A DNA stretch of 64,000 nucleotides from Impatiens glandulifera (Eukaryota; Streptophyta; Magnoliopsida; Ericales; Balsaminaceae), in contig NC_061864.1 of NCBI RefSeq assembly GCF_907164915.1, positions 19,938,484 through 20,002,483 on the forward strand. The letters run 5' to 3'. The notes beneath the pieces are model-generated. The model worked only from the letters and a program-made list of their open reading frames with translations. It did not search any database and was not told the DNA's origin. The stretch's first letter is position 1. Each line of letters begins with the position of its first letter. The translations under genes and the position numbers were made by a program. Of the stretch, positions 39,124 through 50,439 are shown one piece after another.

Positions 39124-41035
39124 CTATCTCATGGACTTGACGCGAGTGAAGGCGGACTGACTTTGGCCCACGTTGTCTGTGGCCAAACTTTGTGGATCTG
39201 ATGGTTTCGTGCCTTTATCTTTGAGCCTCTCGAAGACCTTGCACCTCCTTTGGACTTCCTTGGGTACTTGTCCTTTCCCCTTAGAACCGTCCCCATCATC
39301 CACCTTAGCAAAAGTGGTAAAAGCCCCTTTACCACATTTGCGACCTCGGCTGAATCGCATTGCCGAGAACATGCCTATTCCCTCGGATTCTCTCCTTGTT
39401 GGGATCACACTAGACTTCCCGTGATCCACAATGATTAAGGAATTGGAATAAGGCATTATGCAAGCGCGTACCTGATCGCACCATTGTAATCCCAACACTA
39501 CGTCGTAGTCTTCCATTGGGACCAAGGTAAACGAGACTGTCCCATACCAATCTCCGATCCTGGTGTGCACTTTCCTAGCCTCCCCGGCCACCGGCTTGGC
39601 TACATCAAAGGACTTCACCGTCCCTCTTGTTGGACTGATCCGCAGACCCAACGCCTTGGCTACTCCTTCTCTCATGAAGTTGTGTGTAGCCCCTGTATCC
39701 ACTAGTGCCTTAATGCGTATTCCCCCGATCCAAGCTTCCACGAACAAAGAGCCACTCCTTGTTTCCTTGACCGGCTTCGCAACACTAGTCTTCGCAGCAT
39801 TGAGCAATCTTAAGGATCCCACCCGAGTGCCTTCCTCTTCCTCGGAAGACTCATGTCCTTTCACTGCTGCAACCTTTTCCCCCTTGAATGGGCACATAAA
39901 CTTTATGTGATTATGGGCACCACAAATCTGACACACTCTTGGTTTACCCGAGTCATCGGTCTTCCCCATAGAGTTGTTATGTGCATGCCCCTTCCTAGGT
40001 GGGCGGTCTCCCCCACCTTTCTCCTGGTCACGTGGGCGGTCTCCCCCACGATTTTCCTCCTCGTCCCTGAGGATCTTCGGCCTATCCACAGACACTTTGA
40101 GCTCTAACAGTCTTTCTGCAACCGCGATTGCCTCGGAGACGTCCCGCACCTTGGCCCTTTGCAGCTCCAACTGCGCCCAAGTTTTAAGGCCATTCACAAA
40201 CGCGAACAGGGCCTCCTGTTCCGTTAGACTCGGTAACTCGAGCATCAACTCCTGAAACTCCTTCACATACTCCTTGATGCTCCTGTTGTGCACAAGTTGA
40301 TTCAACCTTTTCCTAGCCTCGAACTCGGCGTTCTCTGGGAAGAATTGGCGCTTGAACTCGGTCTTGAAGTCCTCCCACGTCTCCATTCGCAACGTACCTC
40401 GTTCAATATCTACTTCTCGCCTCCTCCACCACAGTAGTGCCATCTCTTGCAAGAAGAAAGGTGCTGTCTCCAACTTGCCACGATCATCTAGTATGTTTGA
40501 TGCCCGAAAGTACCTCTCCATGTTCCAAAGGAAGTCCTCCACTTCCCTTGCACTCCTCGAGCCTTTGAATGGAGTTGGCTTAGGAACATCCATTCGTTGA
40601 GGTGCCGCACCTCTATGTTCCCCTCCATTCCTCCCAATCCGCCTTTCCATAGCGTCGAACCTCCCCATTATCTCCCTTCGGAGAGCGTCGATCCTCGCAT
40701 GGACTTCTCCCCGGATTGTCGAGCACTTCATGGCGGATATCATTAACCTCCCCTCGAACCGATCCCAGCACTTCGTCACGAATGCTCCGGTTCATATTGT
40801 TAATGACCCCCATCACCTCGTTCTCCAACTTTTCACCAGCCTCATCCAACTCCGCCACCTTGTCGGCCACCGTGCTGAACTCCTCGAGAGCTTCTTGATG
40901 CTCGCTCATGCTTTCCTCAAGCCGGGTCACCCGCGCTTCCATGGCAGCATTCCTCTCAACGGACCTTCCCCTCTTGGGCGCCTTGTCCTTTTGTTCGCCG
41001 GTCGGAACCTTTGTGACGTTCGATCCTGAATCCAT
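39124..41035 (-). pseudogene. gag-protease polyprotein with a frameshift
   Basis: Reading starts at the ATG at 41035 (MDSGSNVTKV). A coiled-coil N-terminal part (41035 to about 40720) then shifts frame near 40715-40725 into the long frame ending at 39124. The second part holds the gag core (PFKGSRSAREVEDFLWNMER, then RQFFPENAEFEARKRLNQL), a CCHC zinc knuckle CQICGAHNHIKFMC, and a retropepsin-like active site ALVDTGATHNFM with VVLGLQW downstream. In gag relatives these parts are continuous, so a 1-2 nt indel has probably split this copy; programmed frameshifting is less likely because the break is inside gag. The product would package element RNA but supplies no polymerase. Confidence 0.85.
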
Positions 41036-41070
41036 TTCTTGCAACGTGAGTGCGGAAGTACGAAACGCTT

Positions 41071-41082
41071 GCTCTGATACCA
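41071..41082 (-). other. Primer-binding site for initiator tRNA-Met
   Basis: Minus-strand TGGTATCAGAGC, 2 bp inside the 5' LTR, complementary to the 3' end of plant tRNA-iMet. Confidence 0.9.
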
Positions 41083-41084
41083 CT

Positions 41085-41704
41085 TGTCACGGGTTAACTT
41101 TCGAATGCTTGATTTTCCTCGACCCGTGCGGTCCTAGATTAGTATTGCCACAATACTAACTAGTCAACCTGTTTGAAAGTGCAAGAAGGAAACTTTAGAG
41201 TGAGAGTGAGAGCTTGGAGAATAAGATTGAATTGTATTGCTTGGTGCTTGGCTTAATGACCAAGACTTGTTTATATACAAGTATATGGATCATTCTAGAT
41301 CCTCCTAGACCTAGTGTTTTCTAGACACTTCTATTACCTAACCTAGACCCAAGAATTCCTAGAGATTTCTAGAGAATTCTACTAACACCTATACATGAGA
41401 ACTCCTAGAGAATTCTAGAGAGTTCTCCACCTTACATACAAAAAGGAACTTCCTAGAGAATTCTAGAAAGTTCCATGACCCTATTTACAAAAGAGGAACT
41501 CCAAGAGAATTCTAGAGAGTTCCATAACCTCATTCACAAAAGGGGAACTCCTAGAGAAATCTAGAGAGTTCCATGACCGACCAAAATCCAGGAACTCCTA
41601 GAGGATTCTAGATAGTTCTATAAGTGACCACAACAATCCGGAATATTCTAGAAAATGCACCTTGTGGGCTTGCCATGTGCACCCCATACCAATGGGCCGT
41701 GACA
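41085..41704 (-). repeat. LTR (5' LTR of the minus-strand element)
   Basis: TGTCACGGG ... CCGTGACA; lacks the 17-bp duplication of its partner and so is the ancestral form. Confidence 0.95.
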
Positions 41705-43586
41705 CTAAGCTAATTTAATTTAAATTAAAAGCTTAAATCAAACTCAACCTAAACAAGCTGCCTAGTCTTCTTCCTCAAAGGATTAGAAAAAGAAAGAAAA
41801 ATAAAAATAAAAAATGAAGCAACAAATAAAGCCCAAACAAGAAAATCAAACTTCATTTCATTTGATTGAATAAAAACCAAAATATCTATTATTTTTCCAA
41901 CTTGCTGGAAATCTCCCGAATCCCGTAGAAGAAAATATCTATTAGAAGACAAAATGCAAAATAATGGCCTCTAGCCAAAATTGGAGACCTTCTAGAGACC
42001 AGGTCAACTATAAAATAGGAACTCACATTCACTAATATATATATGTATATATATTTTTTAAAATTATTAGAATTCGATGTGAATTTGAATTTCGATTTGA
42101 ATTAAGCCAAATATTTTTTTTTTCCAAAATAGGTCAGTTAAACTTTCACACAATGAATTGTAGATAAGTTTTGAATAATGAATATAAGTTACCTGTGTAT
42201 CATTAGTTATTCGCTGCTGAAGGAAGAAGATGATGTGTATTTAATTGGGTTTTTCTTTTAATTAATCTATCCCGGTTCAAAGCTACAATAATTTCCAATT
42301 TATTTGAAACATCTAAAAACATCTTCTAAAACAAATCTAAGAATTAAAAGACTATTTTTTAAACAGAACCAAGATATCAAATAAAAATATATATTTTATA
42401 TATAAAATATATAAAAATATATATTTTTATATAGGAGTGTTCAACCGTCAACACTAACACTGAATATGTGATTGAATTTGAAAATTTATTTTTGATTTTT
42501 GAATCGAAATTTAAACTATTTCAAATTTAAATACACTTTTTATTCAATTTTCTAGTTGATTTTAAACCGAATTTAATTATTTATTATAACAATATAATTT
42601 ATTGTATAATATATTTTATTATATATATAATTTATTAAAAAACTATAGTCTATTTAGAATAAAAATAGTATATTTGCATTATTAATGTCATAGATCACAA
42701 CGGGTATCCTATTTGTGGGGTAGTGAAGTATTATTTCCTTAATTCGATTTTCATTTTACTACCTGACCTAGACCCCGAACCTGGTAGGTATCTCTATTTT
42801 TATTCTTATCCCTAATTTGTTGGGTATCTTCAACGGGTGTCTATTACTCCGATTAAAGTCTGAATTTATAATTGTTTTTTAATAATTAAAAGTCCTAACC
42901 TATTTTTTTAATCCAAAAAAATAGAGAAACAATTTTAATTTTTTTAAGAATATTTTCAACAAACAATATTTTAATAAAGGCCTATTTGATTTTTTTTTAA
43001 AATTATAACAACGTCGTTAGCCTAGACGTGAACATGGTGATGGACGCTAACGGAATGCGAACATAACGTTTAACGTCGCTTCTAGGTGCGCGTTCGCGAT
43101 CCTAGATTGTCATATTCCTTACGAAAAACGGCTAAACATCAGACGAAACTTTTGATTTTTAAAAAATGGAACTTCGTCGATACTCAACTAAATGAGGTGA
43201 TTCAAAGAATAAAATGATCTCCGTAGCTTGACGATCATTTTACCTACGATCATAGACTCAATTATGATCTAAATGGATAAAGGCAATCAAAACTAGATAA
43301 ATGTCATTAATGACCTTTGTCCCAAATTTGATATACTTGCATCCTCAACCAACCTTGGAAACCTATAAATAAAACCTCATAGTCAAGACGACACAAGGAT
43401 TAGAATCTCAAGCCTCCAATCAAGTTTCCACGGAATCCACCATAAAAAATTTCAAGTTCATAAAATTTCTCTTAAAATTTTGTGTAATGTTTTAAAGCTC
43501 GATTCTGGATTATCATAAAGTTTCGTAAAAAGTATAGGAGTGTTCTCTAACACGCTGTAAGCTTCAATTCACATTGTAATTTAACT
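41705..43586. other. AT-rich spacer; 42.9-43.6 kb looks like old retroelement DNA
   Basis: 41705-42880 shows no gene. From about 42980 the composition rises (ACGTCGTTAGCCTAGACG near 43011, CTATAAATAAAACCTC near 43363 as a TATA-like box), resembling the LTR or leader of an unclassified LTR element. AATATTTTAATAAAGG at about 42970 recurs at about 45822, so the outer element may flank the solo LTR below. No coding domain supports it. Confidence 0.3.
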
Positions 43587-44807
43587 TGTTAGATAAAATT
43601 AGACCGGTTAATAGAACTTAACACAAATAAACCTCCTATGCAGGAACAGACAGAGAACCGGACCGGTCAAACCAATGAACCGGTTAAGAAGCTCAACTGG
43701 TCAAACACTTAAACTGACCAGAAATAAGACCGCACAAAGAAGGCAAGATCGGTCAAAACTAAACTCCTGATTAAACACCAGACAGCCGGTCAGTTAGAAG
43801 CCAAAGGATCAGACCGGAAGCCATCCGGTGAAGATAAGTAACCGACCAGCATAAGAAGATACTTCAGGTATTTGTTGAGAATGATACCAAAGGAACAGAC
43901 TGAACATTGCCATATTAATAAAGTCTGAGGACAGTCTGCAGGCTGCAGAAGACCGTCCTTCAGAATCTTTCCACTTCAGGATAAATCAGAAAGGCAATCT
44001 TCCAAGTACAGACAACTGTCTAACCGACAGTTACCACATCGAGTAAAAGACAAACCTAGCCGGTTTGACCTACCTACTGGAAGAACAGACCACCAGGTCT
44101 GAAAAGTTGACCGCCAGGTCTGAAACACTGAACCTTTGCTCAGCCAATCAAATTCAAGGAAGTGAAATATGACCGTTGGCATATTTCACCTATAAAAGGA
44201 GCAGCTGAAGAAGAGTAACTGGGGGACATAGTGAACATTTAATCTACAAATGAAAAGAGTGTGTTCTATCTCTAGAAAGCATAAGTGCTAAGTTGAAGTG
44301 TAATATTTACAATTTCGGTGTAAATTGTACAGGTGTTATCGAGCAGGAAATAAGTCTCGATCGGATTGTGTTTGTATTCCTTAGTGAATATCCTTCTCGC
44401 GGTTTCGAGAGAAAGGGGTGACGTAGGAGTTTTATCTCCGAACATCCATAAAAACCTGTCTTGTTATTTACTTTCCGCCTGATTTACTTTATAACCGAGC
44501 TGTACTAACCGACCTACACCGTTTTGACCGACTCTACACTATCTAAACCGAATCATCAAGTTACAAAAACCGACCCATCAATTTCCAAACCTGTCCTATT
44601 CAAAACCGGTTCTGCCTATCTTGTGAGTGTGCTGCTTCAACCTGAAACAAACCTCTTCCGTGCTTGAACCTGGTTCAAGGGTTTGTAACAGTTTGTGTAG
44701 TATTGAAACCCCGGTGTTAATCTTTAACCAGATTAATCACCACCCTTAGAGTGAGACGCGCTGACCGGCCCAACCCTGGTCCTCTAGCCGCTACCTAGAT
44801 CTTAACA
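43587..44807 (+). mobile_element. Solo LTR of about 1.2 kb
   Basis: The block begins TGTTAGATAAAA and ends CTAGATCTTAACA, so the termini are short inverted repeats (TGTTAGAT/ATCTTAACA) of LTR form TG...CA. The flanks TAACT (43582-43586) and CAACT (44808-44812) suggest a 5-bp target duplication with one mismatch. It is rich in ACCGGTC/GACCGG motifs. A TATA box (CCTATAAAAGG at about 44190) followed by GAGTAACTGGGGGAC looks like an LTR promoter. No internal region or second LTR is next to it, so recombination between LTRs probably removed the element body. Confidence 0.7.
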
Positions 44808-46329
44808 CAACTTATGAATTCAAATTAAGATTTTTACATTTTACTTCGATCAATCTTCAATACCGCTCAATTAAACATTTTTTTGATTTAAATTCGGTCC
44901 TAAGACCATTTTGAACCTTTCTACCGAAACCAATTGGAACAAATCAAGCAAAATAAAGAATACCCAAATTTAATTTTAAAATCGGTTTTCTGTAACTCAA
45001 AAATATCAATCCCAAAGGACTCCTAACACAGTCTAAGTGATATTAGGAGTATTCATAAACCAATATTAATCAGTTTAAGGTATGCTTATTTAAAACAATT
45101 TTTTTCAAGAAACTTAAAATTTCAATTCTTGAATTAGTTAAAATCGATAGCCAGACTTGATATTATGGTTTGAAACATTCCTAATGAGCATAAGAAATAT
45201 ATTGGTTAGCTCCAAATGCTGAATTAAACCTTAAATCTTAAATTCCATCTTTATCCAAGAACTCTCGGAGTCATGTTCGATCTCTCCCCGGTTAATTGAT
45301 ACATCAACATAATGTCGAATGTGTTCTACACGTGGAGACAAAGCTCCCCATGCCCTTAGTTCAACGAACGAAGGCTCCTAACAAAATCACAAAACATGCA
45401 CAAAAGTTTTTATCGAAGCTTGAAGGCAACCGAAGATTTTTCCCTAGCTTCGTTTTCAACCGAGAAAACCAACTAGGTTAGGCGTCCATCAGAAAGTTTC
45501 AGCATGACCTGATTTTCGATCGAGAAAACTAGCTAGACATGTCTTCTGACCGAGGAATCCCGCGAGCGATCAAGAACTTCCTTCTGCGTTGACTGGGCAC
45601 CCATGCCCGTTAAATTCGGGCAAAATCAAGCCCAAACCCGTGCGTTCGACCTATTTCGTGACCCGAATACCTAACTAGGGGCCTATTTGTTTGAGGTTTT
45701 TAATTTTATTTATTTTTTAACAATTAAAAACCCTAAACCATTTAAAAAAATAAAATATAAAACGATATTAAAATATTTTAAAAATATTTTCCAAAAAAAT
45801 ATTTTAAAAATATTTTCCAAAAAAATATTTTAATAAAGGACATTTGAATTTATTTATAAATTCTAACATCATAAATTGATATTTTTAATAATATACTAAC
45901 ATTTAAATAATATTTTAAAATTTAAAATGTCAAGAAAAAAATAAATGTCTAGAACTTAAAAAATAATTAGTTAAAACAAATATAATAAAAATCAAATTTT
46001 CAAAGAAATAGTCAAAATTTTATAAAGTAGTAACCGTTTCTTTAACGGGCATATAAAATATAGCGAGAAAGGTCTTTTCCCGAATTTAACTAAATATCGA
46101 ACTCTAAAGAATGTCTAAAAATTACGTTTATACACCTATACCTGTATTAATATTGAAAATGTTTTTTCTCCACGTCAACCGAGGCTAAAAACTAGCTAGT
46201 GATTTTTGGGCCTTACACAAATATTTTGAGGATCATTTATTTTTCTCACAAAATTAATTCGTGATGGTTGTCATTTATTTAGAATTATTTTTGACTTTCT
46301 TTTTCACTTTTTGAATTTTGATATTTTCT
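44808..46329. other. Unclassified repeat-like spacer
   Basis: 45240-45670 is more GC-rich than its surroundings, with CGAGAAAACCAACTAG / CGAGAAAACTAGCTAG direct repeats near 45463 and 45520. Near 45770-45830 ATATTTTAAAAATATTTTCC is tandemly repeated. Probably part of an old LTR element interrupted by the solo LTR. No gene seen. Confidence 0.3.
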
Positions 46330-46337
46330 ATTTTATA

Positions 46338-46531
46338 CAGGGGTGTAAAAAAAAAGGGAAATCGATAACCATACCGATAGCTTACGATAATTTTTCGATT
46401 AAACTATTTTTTTACCCGTTTAACCGATAATAATTTATTACATATTTATATTTTATATAAGTTATTTTATAAATATTAGATATATTATAATATATAATAA
46501 TATATTATAATTTATATTAATTATTTTTGTA

Positions 46532-46583
<52 letters not shown>

Positions 46584-46827
46584 AATTTAACTTATGTCTT
46601 CATTTAATTCTTTTTCACAATTTATCATAAACGTGAATGAAATGCATTAAAAAATTTAATGTTTAATTTAAAAAATTTAATTACCGATTCTCAATTAATC
46701 GACTGGAACAGATAAACTCAGAACTGGTAAAACCGATACCAATACCAATTGGTTAACGGTTTGTAAAATAAAGGATAAAATTGAACTTAACCAAAACTGT
46801 TTAACCGGTGATCTAACGACACCCCTA
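46338..46827. mobile_element. hAT-type MITE
   Basis: The ends CAGGGGTGT and (complement of right end) TAGGGGTGTCG are inverted. The flanks ATTTTATA (46330-46337) and ATTTTATC (46828-46835) make an 8-bp target duplication with one mismatch. Subterminal AACCGATA/ACCGGT motifs occur in both orientations. A (TA)n tract (about 46539-46568) lies in the middle. Non-coding, 490 bp. Confidence 0.82.
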
Positions 46828-46835
46828 ATTTTATC

Positions 46836-47364
46836 CTTAGATTTAGGCTAGGGCATAAGATAAACCTTTAGCACCGATATGTTTGTGTAAACGACGAATA
46901 AAACGTGTAAAATATTTCTAAATTATTGTCAAAATATTTATAGTAAAACCGTCAATTTGACAAACACATGAGACGGGTGCATATATCATTTCTCACGTGT
47001 AATCAAACACCAAATCCTTTTTGATAGAGAATTTTTTTAAAACGCGCTTTAAAATAAAAAAAAATAATAATTCCGTCAACACTTAGGCGTGTGCATGCAT
47101 TTGCGTGTTATCAAATTGTGAGGCCATGAGGCCAAGAATTGATTTAACTCAGTTTGTCAAAAGTCAACTGTTTATTGTAAACCATTCATGATTCAACTTG
47201 TACCTAACATTTCATTAGCTGTCCAAGAATTGTTCGTTGACTTGAAGACTTGAAAGAAATATGAGCTATTTAAAGCCAATCTCTCAATATTTTATGTGTA
47301 TTTAAAACACACACCATTGTTCCAGCTTTAATTAAAACTTTCCCATTCTTAACTTATTGCAGCC
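46836..47364. other. Spacer and promoter of the LRR gene
   Basis: No gene is seen. A TATA-like TATTTAAA sits near 47270 and 47300, upstream of the start codon at 47365. Confidence 0.35.
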
Positions 47365-48706
47365 ATGGCCAACACCCAAATATTTTATCTCCTATTATTG
47401 GCATTAGCATACGGTAAACTATACTATTTACATCGATCCTTACAATTTGCAGTTGGTTTATAACTTATATTTTCATCCATCAGGCTCGATGCTTCCTCGA
47501 CTTATTCATGCTGACCATGTCTCTACAGTATCACGAGCAGTTGCAGATGCAACTGACAGTAATGATGGTAATTTGTATTTGAATATTCATGCTAAGATAA
47601 TAATGGATGATCTTATATTTTATCATCTTCTTTAAAAAAATGGATAAATTTCAGTGGAAGGTTTAACTGCATTACAAAATAGCTACATAATATTGCAATT
47701 CTCGACGGGTGATCCTTGCTTTGGACTTGGTGGTCCATGGTCCTGGGTTGAATGCTCTACTGATACACCATCACGCATAACCGCACTGTGAGTTTTCTGG
47801 GTCTTCTTCATCAAACTTCAGTTCATTCATTTCCTTCCTAGTATTGTTAGATTTGATGGGCATACTACAGGAACCTCAAGAATGCCGGTTTAATTGGTCC
47901 TTTACCAGATTTTAGCTCCATGGATGCTCTCGAGACAATGTAAGAAATATTTGCTGAAAAGTTGCATTTATATAATGAAAAGATGCGATTACAAAATTTA
48001 TTTTCTGTGGCAGTGATTTCAGTCAGAACTATGTGACTGGGTCTATTCCTAGTTTTCTTGGCACCTTACCACATCTTACAACTTTGTGAGTAGTTCAAAG
48101 AGAAGACTGTAAACTTTTAATGATGTTCTACTTTGAACAAACAATCTAAAACTTTTTATGACTAATTCAGGGATTTGTCAAACAATGGTTTGAGTGGAAC
48201 AGTACCAGATTCAATATCAAACAACAAGAATTTGGACACATAGTAAGCCATTAATGAGATGCATTTGCCATTAAAAGCCAAGATTAACAAACAAACACCT
48301 AATGTAATTTCTTGATTTGGGCATCGCAGTATAGGCGGAAATCCAAATCTTTCTGTGTCCGGCACGAGCGACTCAAACAATCCCTCGAGTGATGCTGATC
48401 AGCAGTATTATTACAGCACGGATTCGAAGAAAAAGAGTAAAATAGGTGTAATTGTTGGGGTTGTAAGTTCAGTTGTTCTGATTGTATCGATAGTTGTTGG
48501 AGTTCTTGCCATTATAAACCATAACAAGAGAAAAGCTGCTGCAGTGGCTGCAGCTAATAATGCTATTGGTAAGCAATTTTATGCATGTGTATTCACTTTT
48601 TCCACTTTTAGTTCTAGATATCTTATCTATTCAAGAACAAAATGCAGCAGCTGCAGCGGCAGGGAATGGTAGGGTAGCAGCCCAGAAAGAAGAAATGGTA
48701 GTATGA
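47365..48706 (+). CDS. Short LRR membrane protein (malectin-LRR receptor-like, no kinase)
   Basis: Eight exons join in phase: 47365-47413, 47484-47567, 47655-47787, 47871-47939, 48014-48085, 48171-48242, 48330-48568, 48648-48706, giving 258 residues. Order: signal peptide (MANTQIFYLLLLALAYG), GDPC..GGPWSWVECS motif (about 65-80), about three plant LRRs encoded by successive 69-72-bp exons (LKNAGLIGPLPDF, QNYVTGSIPSFLG, SNNGLSGTVPDSI), a serine/asparagine linker, a transmembrane helix at about 198-222 preceded by KKKSK, and a short alanine-rich cytoplasmic tail. The GDPC...W.W..C motif plus one-LRR-per-exon matches the juxtamembrane half of malectin-LRR receptor kinases, but the malectin and kinase domains are absent. 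It may be a receptor-like co-receptor or decoy; ligand unknown. Confidence 0.85.
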
Positions 48707-50439
48707 AGGAGCCAGGAGAACAAAAGTTTATAGTGGATTGATTGAATCATTATAGGAAAGACTATGCATGATATTGTTATTTTACTTTGTGGAATATTGT
48801 TTTGTAATTCCACGGTATAGAAAAAGATTTGACATTCTAAGTATTCAATTGTAATAAAATAAAAACTCTTCAATTCTTCATCACACAACCATCTTATTAG
48901 AATAAACCACTTTTGTTGATCTCTATCCAAACTTCTTCATCATTCCTTTGAACTTTGGTGAAGACCCGAGTTTTTTCTTACCTCCAAATATCAAACATAT
49001 ATCATCCCTACAAAGAAGCAATTGTAGAAATTGAAAAGAAGGTTGTATCCTTTGTCTTCACTATAAACCACTCTTTGATTTCATGTCATTCCCTAGGATC
49101 TCTCTTCACCATCATGCACTTGAAAAGTGGTGATTAATGCATCCCTTAATCTACTCAAGTCTTGTGGTGGTAGCAGTTTGCTGCAAATTTAGGAATAATA
49201 ACTTTGGTAAGGTAAATATCATGTAATTGGCAAGTGAGGTTTGCCAAATTGGCCCAAATTTCAGGTTGAATCTGAACATTATTATTGTGGGATGAGTGCT
49301 GGTCATACGGTCAAAGGACAGATTGACTGAGTTTTATAGTCAACTGGTATTTGCCAATCATTCTCCCACTAGGGTAGATTTGCTGGCAAATTGGTTGTTT
49401 GTTGACTTGAGAAGAGTATAAAGGAATTTAAAATGAGATATCAAACTGAAGAAAACCCTAACAAATCCAAGTTCAAAGGTAAACCCCACTAGGTAGCTCA
49501 AGTTGAAAGATCAAACCATAACTCAATAATAAATAACTTTGAAACTAATAGTATTGAAAATAAAAAAATAAAAAAATAAAAAAATGTTTTAGATGTGGAA
49601 GAAGATAACATTTGTTGTTATTATAATTTAAGAAAAAAATATAGAATAAATGTTAGAAGAAAAATTAAGGATCTAAGGTAAAAGAGGGATGAAAAAAAAA
49701 ATAATATTTTACTAGATGGAGATGAAAAATGATAGAAGAGAAATAATATTTTTTTATTAGGACTCACAATTTAGGTTATTTAATTAATTTAAATTAATCA
49801 AACATTATTTCACTCTTTTTTCATTAATCACATCGTTTACTTTATTAATTAAAATACTAAAATATTTTTTATTAAAATTTGTTTTAGGTGAATTGTGGAT
49901 AAAAGTGAAATACGAATACGAATAAGAATAAAATAATAATATAATTATTATAATGGATTAATGGTGTTGATTTAAAAATCACATTAATATTTAGCAATAT
50001 ATATATATATTAATATTAATATAGTCAAATTTAGGGGTTCGGGTTCCACATACTCTCAATTAGGGTCGACAATTTTGGATTCGATTTGGACCGAGTAAAA
50101 AAAATAAATTAGAGTCATGTATTTTTTATTTGAGTCAAAATTAGGTTGACCTATTTAACCTGATTAATAAAATATCAAAATCGATATGAAACGACCCAAT
50201 GGATGGTGGACTACTTGACTAGGAAAGGCAAGGATCACTCACTCATTTTCTTTTGTAAATCTTTTTATAAGCGAATTTGTGATTTAGCTTCATTTTTATT
50301 TTGAGTTGTTGTCATTTTAATTTAAAACAGAAATATGTGAATTAATTACATCGGGTTTGGTTTGAGTTGAGTTAGATAAATCGTGTAAATCGAGTCAAGT
50401 TCGGGTCAATCACAAATAAACATGTTAGATTCTTGTTAG
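48707..50439. other. 3' UTR of the LRR gene and repeat-poor spacer
   Basis: About 48707-48860 is the probable 3' UTR (AATAAAATAAAAA near 48854). The rest shows no gene. Near 50063-50430, TAGGGTCGACAATTTTGG and GGGTCAATCACAAATAAACA have the look of a decayed hAT MITE, but I could not fix its ends. Confidence 0.35.

Larger units (their letters stand above)
38194..41704 (-). mobile_element. Young non-autonomous LTR retrotransposon (TR-GAG-like, gag and protease only)
   Basis: LTRs at 38194-38830 (637 bp) and 41085-41704 (620 bp) begin TGTCACGGG and end GGGCCGTGACA. They differ by one 17-bp duplication (AGCTTGGCTTAATGACC) in the left LTR and only a handful of substitutions, so the insertion is recent. 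The complement of a tRNA-iMet primer site, GCTCTGATACCA (41071-41082), sits just inside the right LTR, showing that the element reads on the minus strand. The flanks CTAA (38190-38193) and CTAAG (41705-41709) suggest a 4-5 bp target duplication with one change. The interior of 2.25 kb codes for gag, a CCHC knuckle and an aspartic protease, then jumps to the C-terminal end of integrase; RT, RNase H and the integrase core are absent. Confidence 0.93.

Noticed and set aside
39173..40600. Several open frames on the plus strand across 39.2-40.6 kb
   Set aside because: They are antisense to the gag-protease frame, which has real domain motifs (CCHC knuckle, VDTGATHNFM); the plus-strand translations match nothing.
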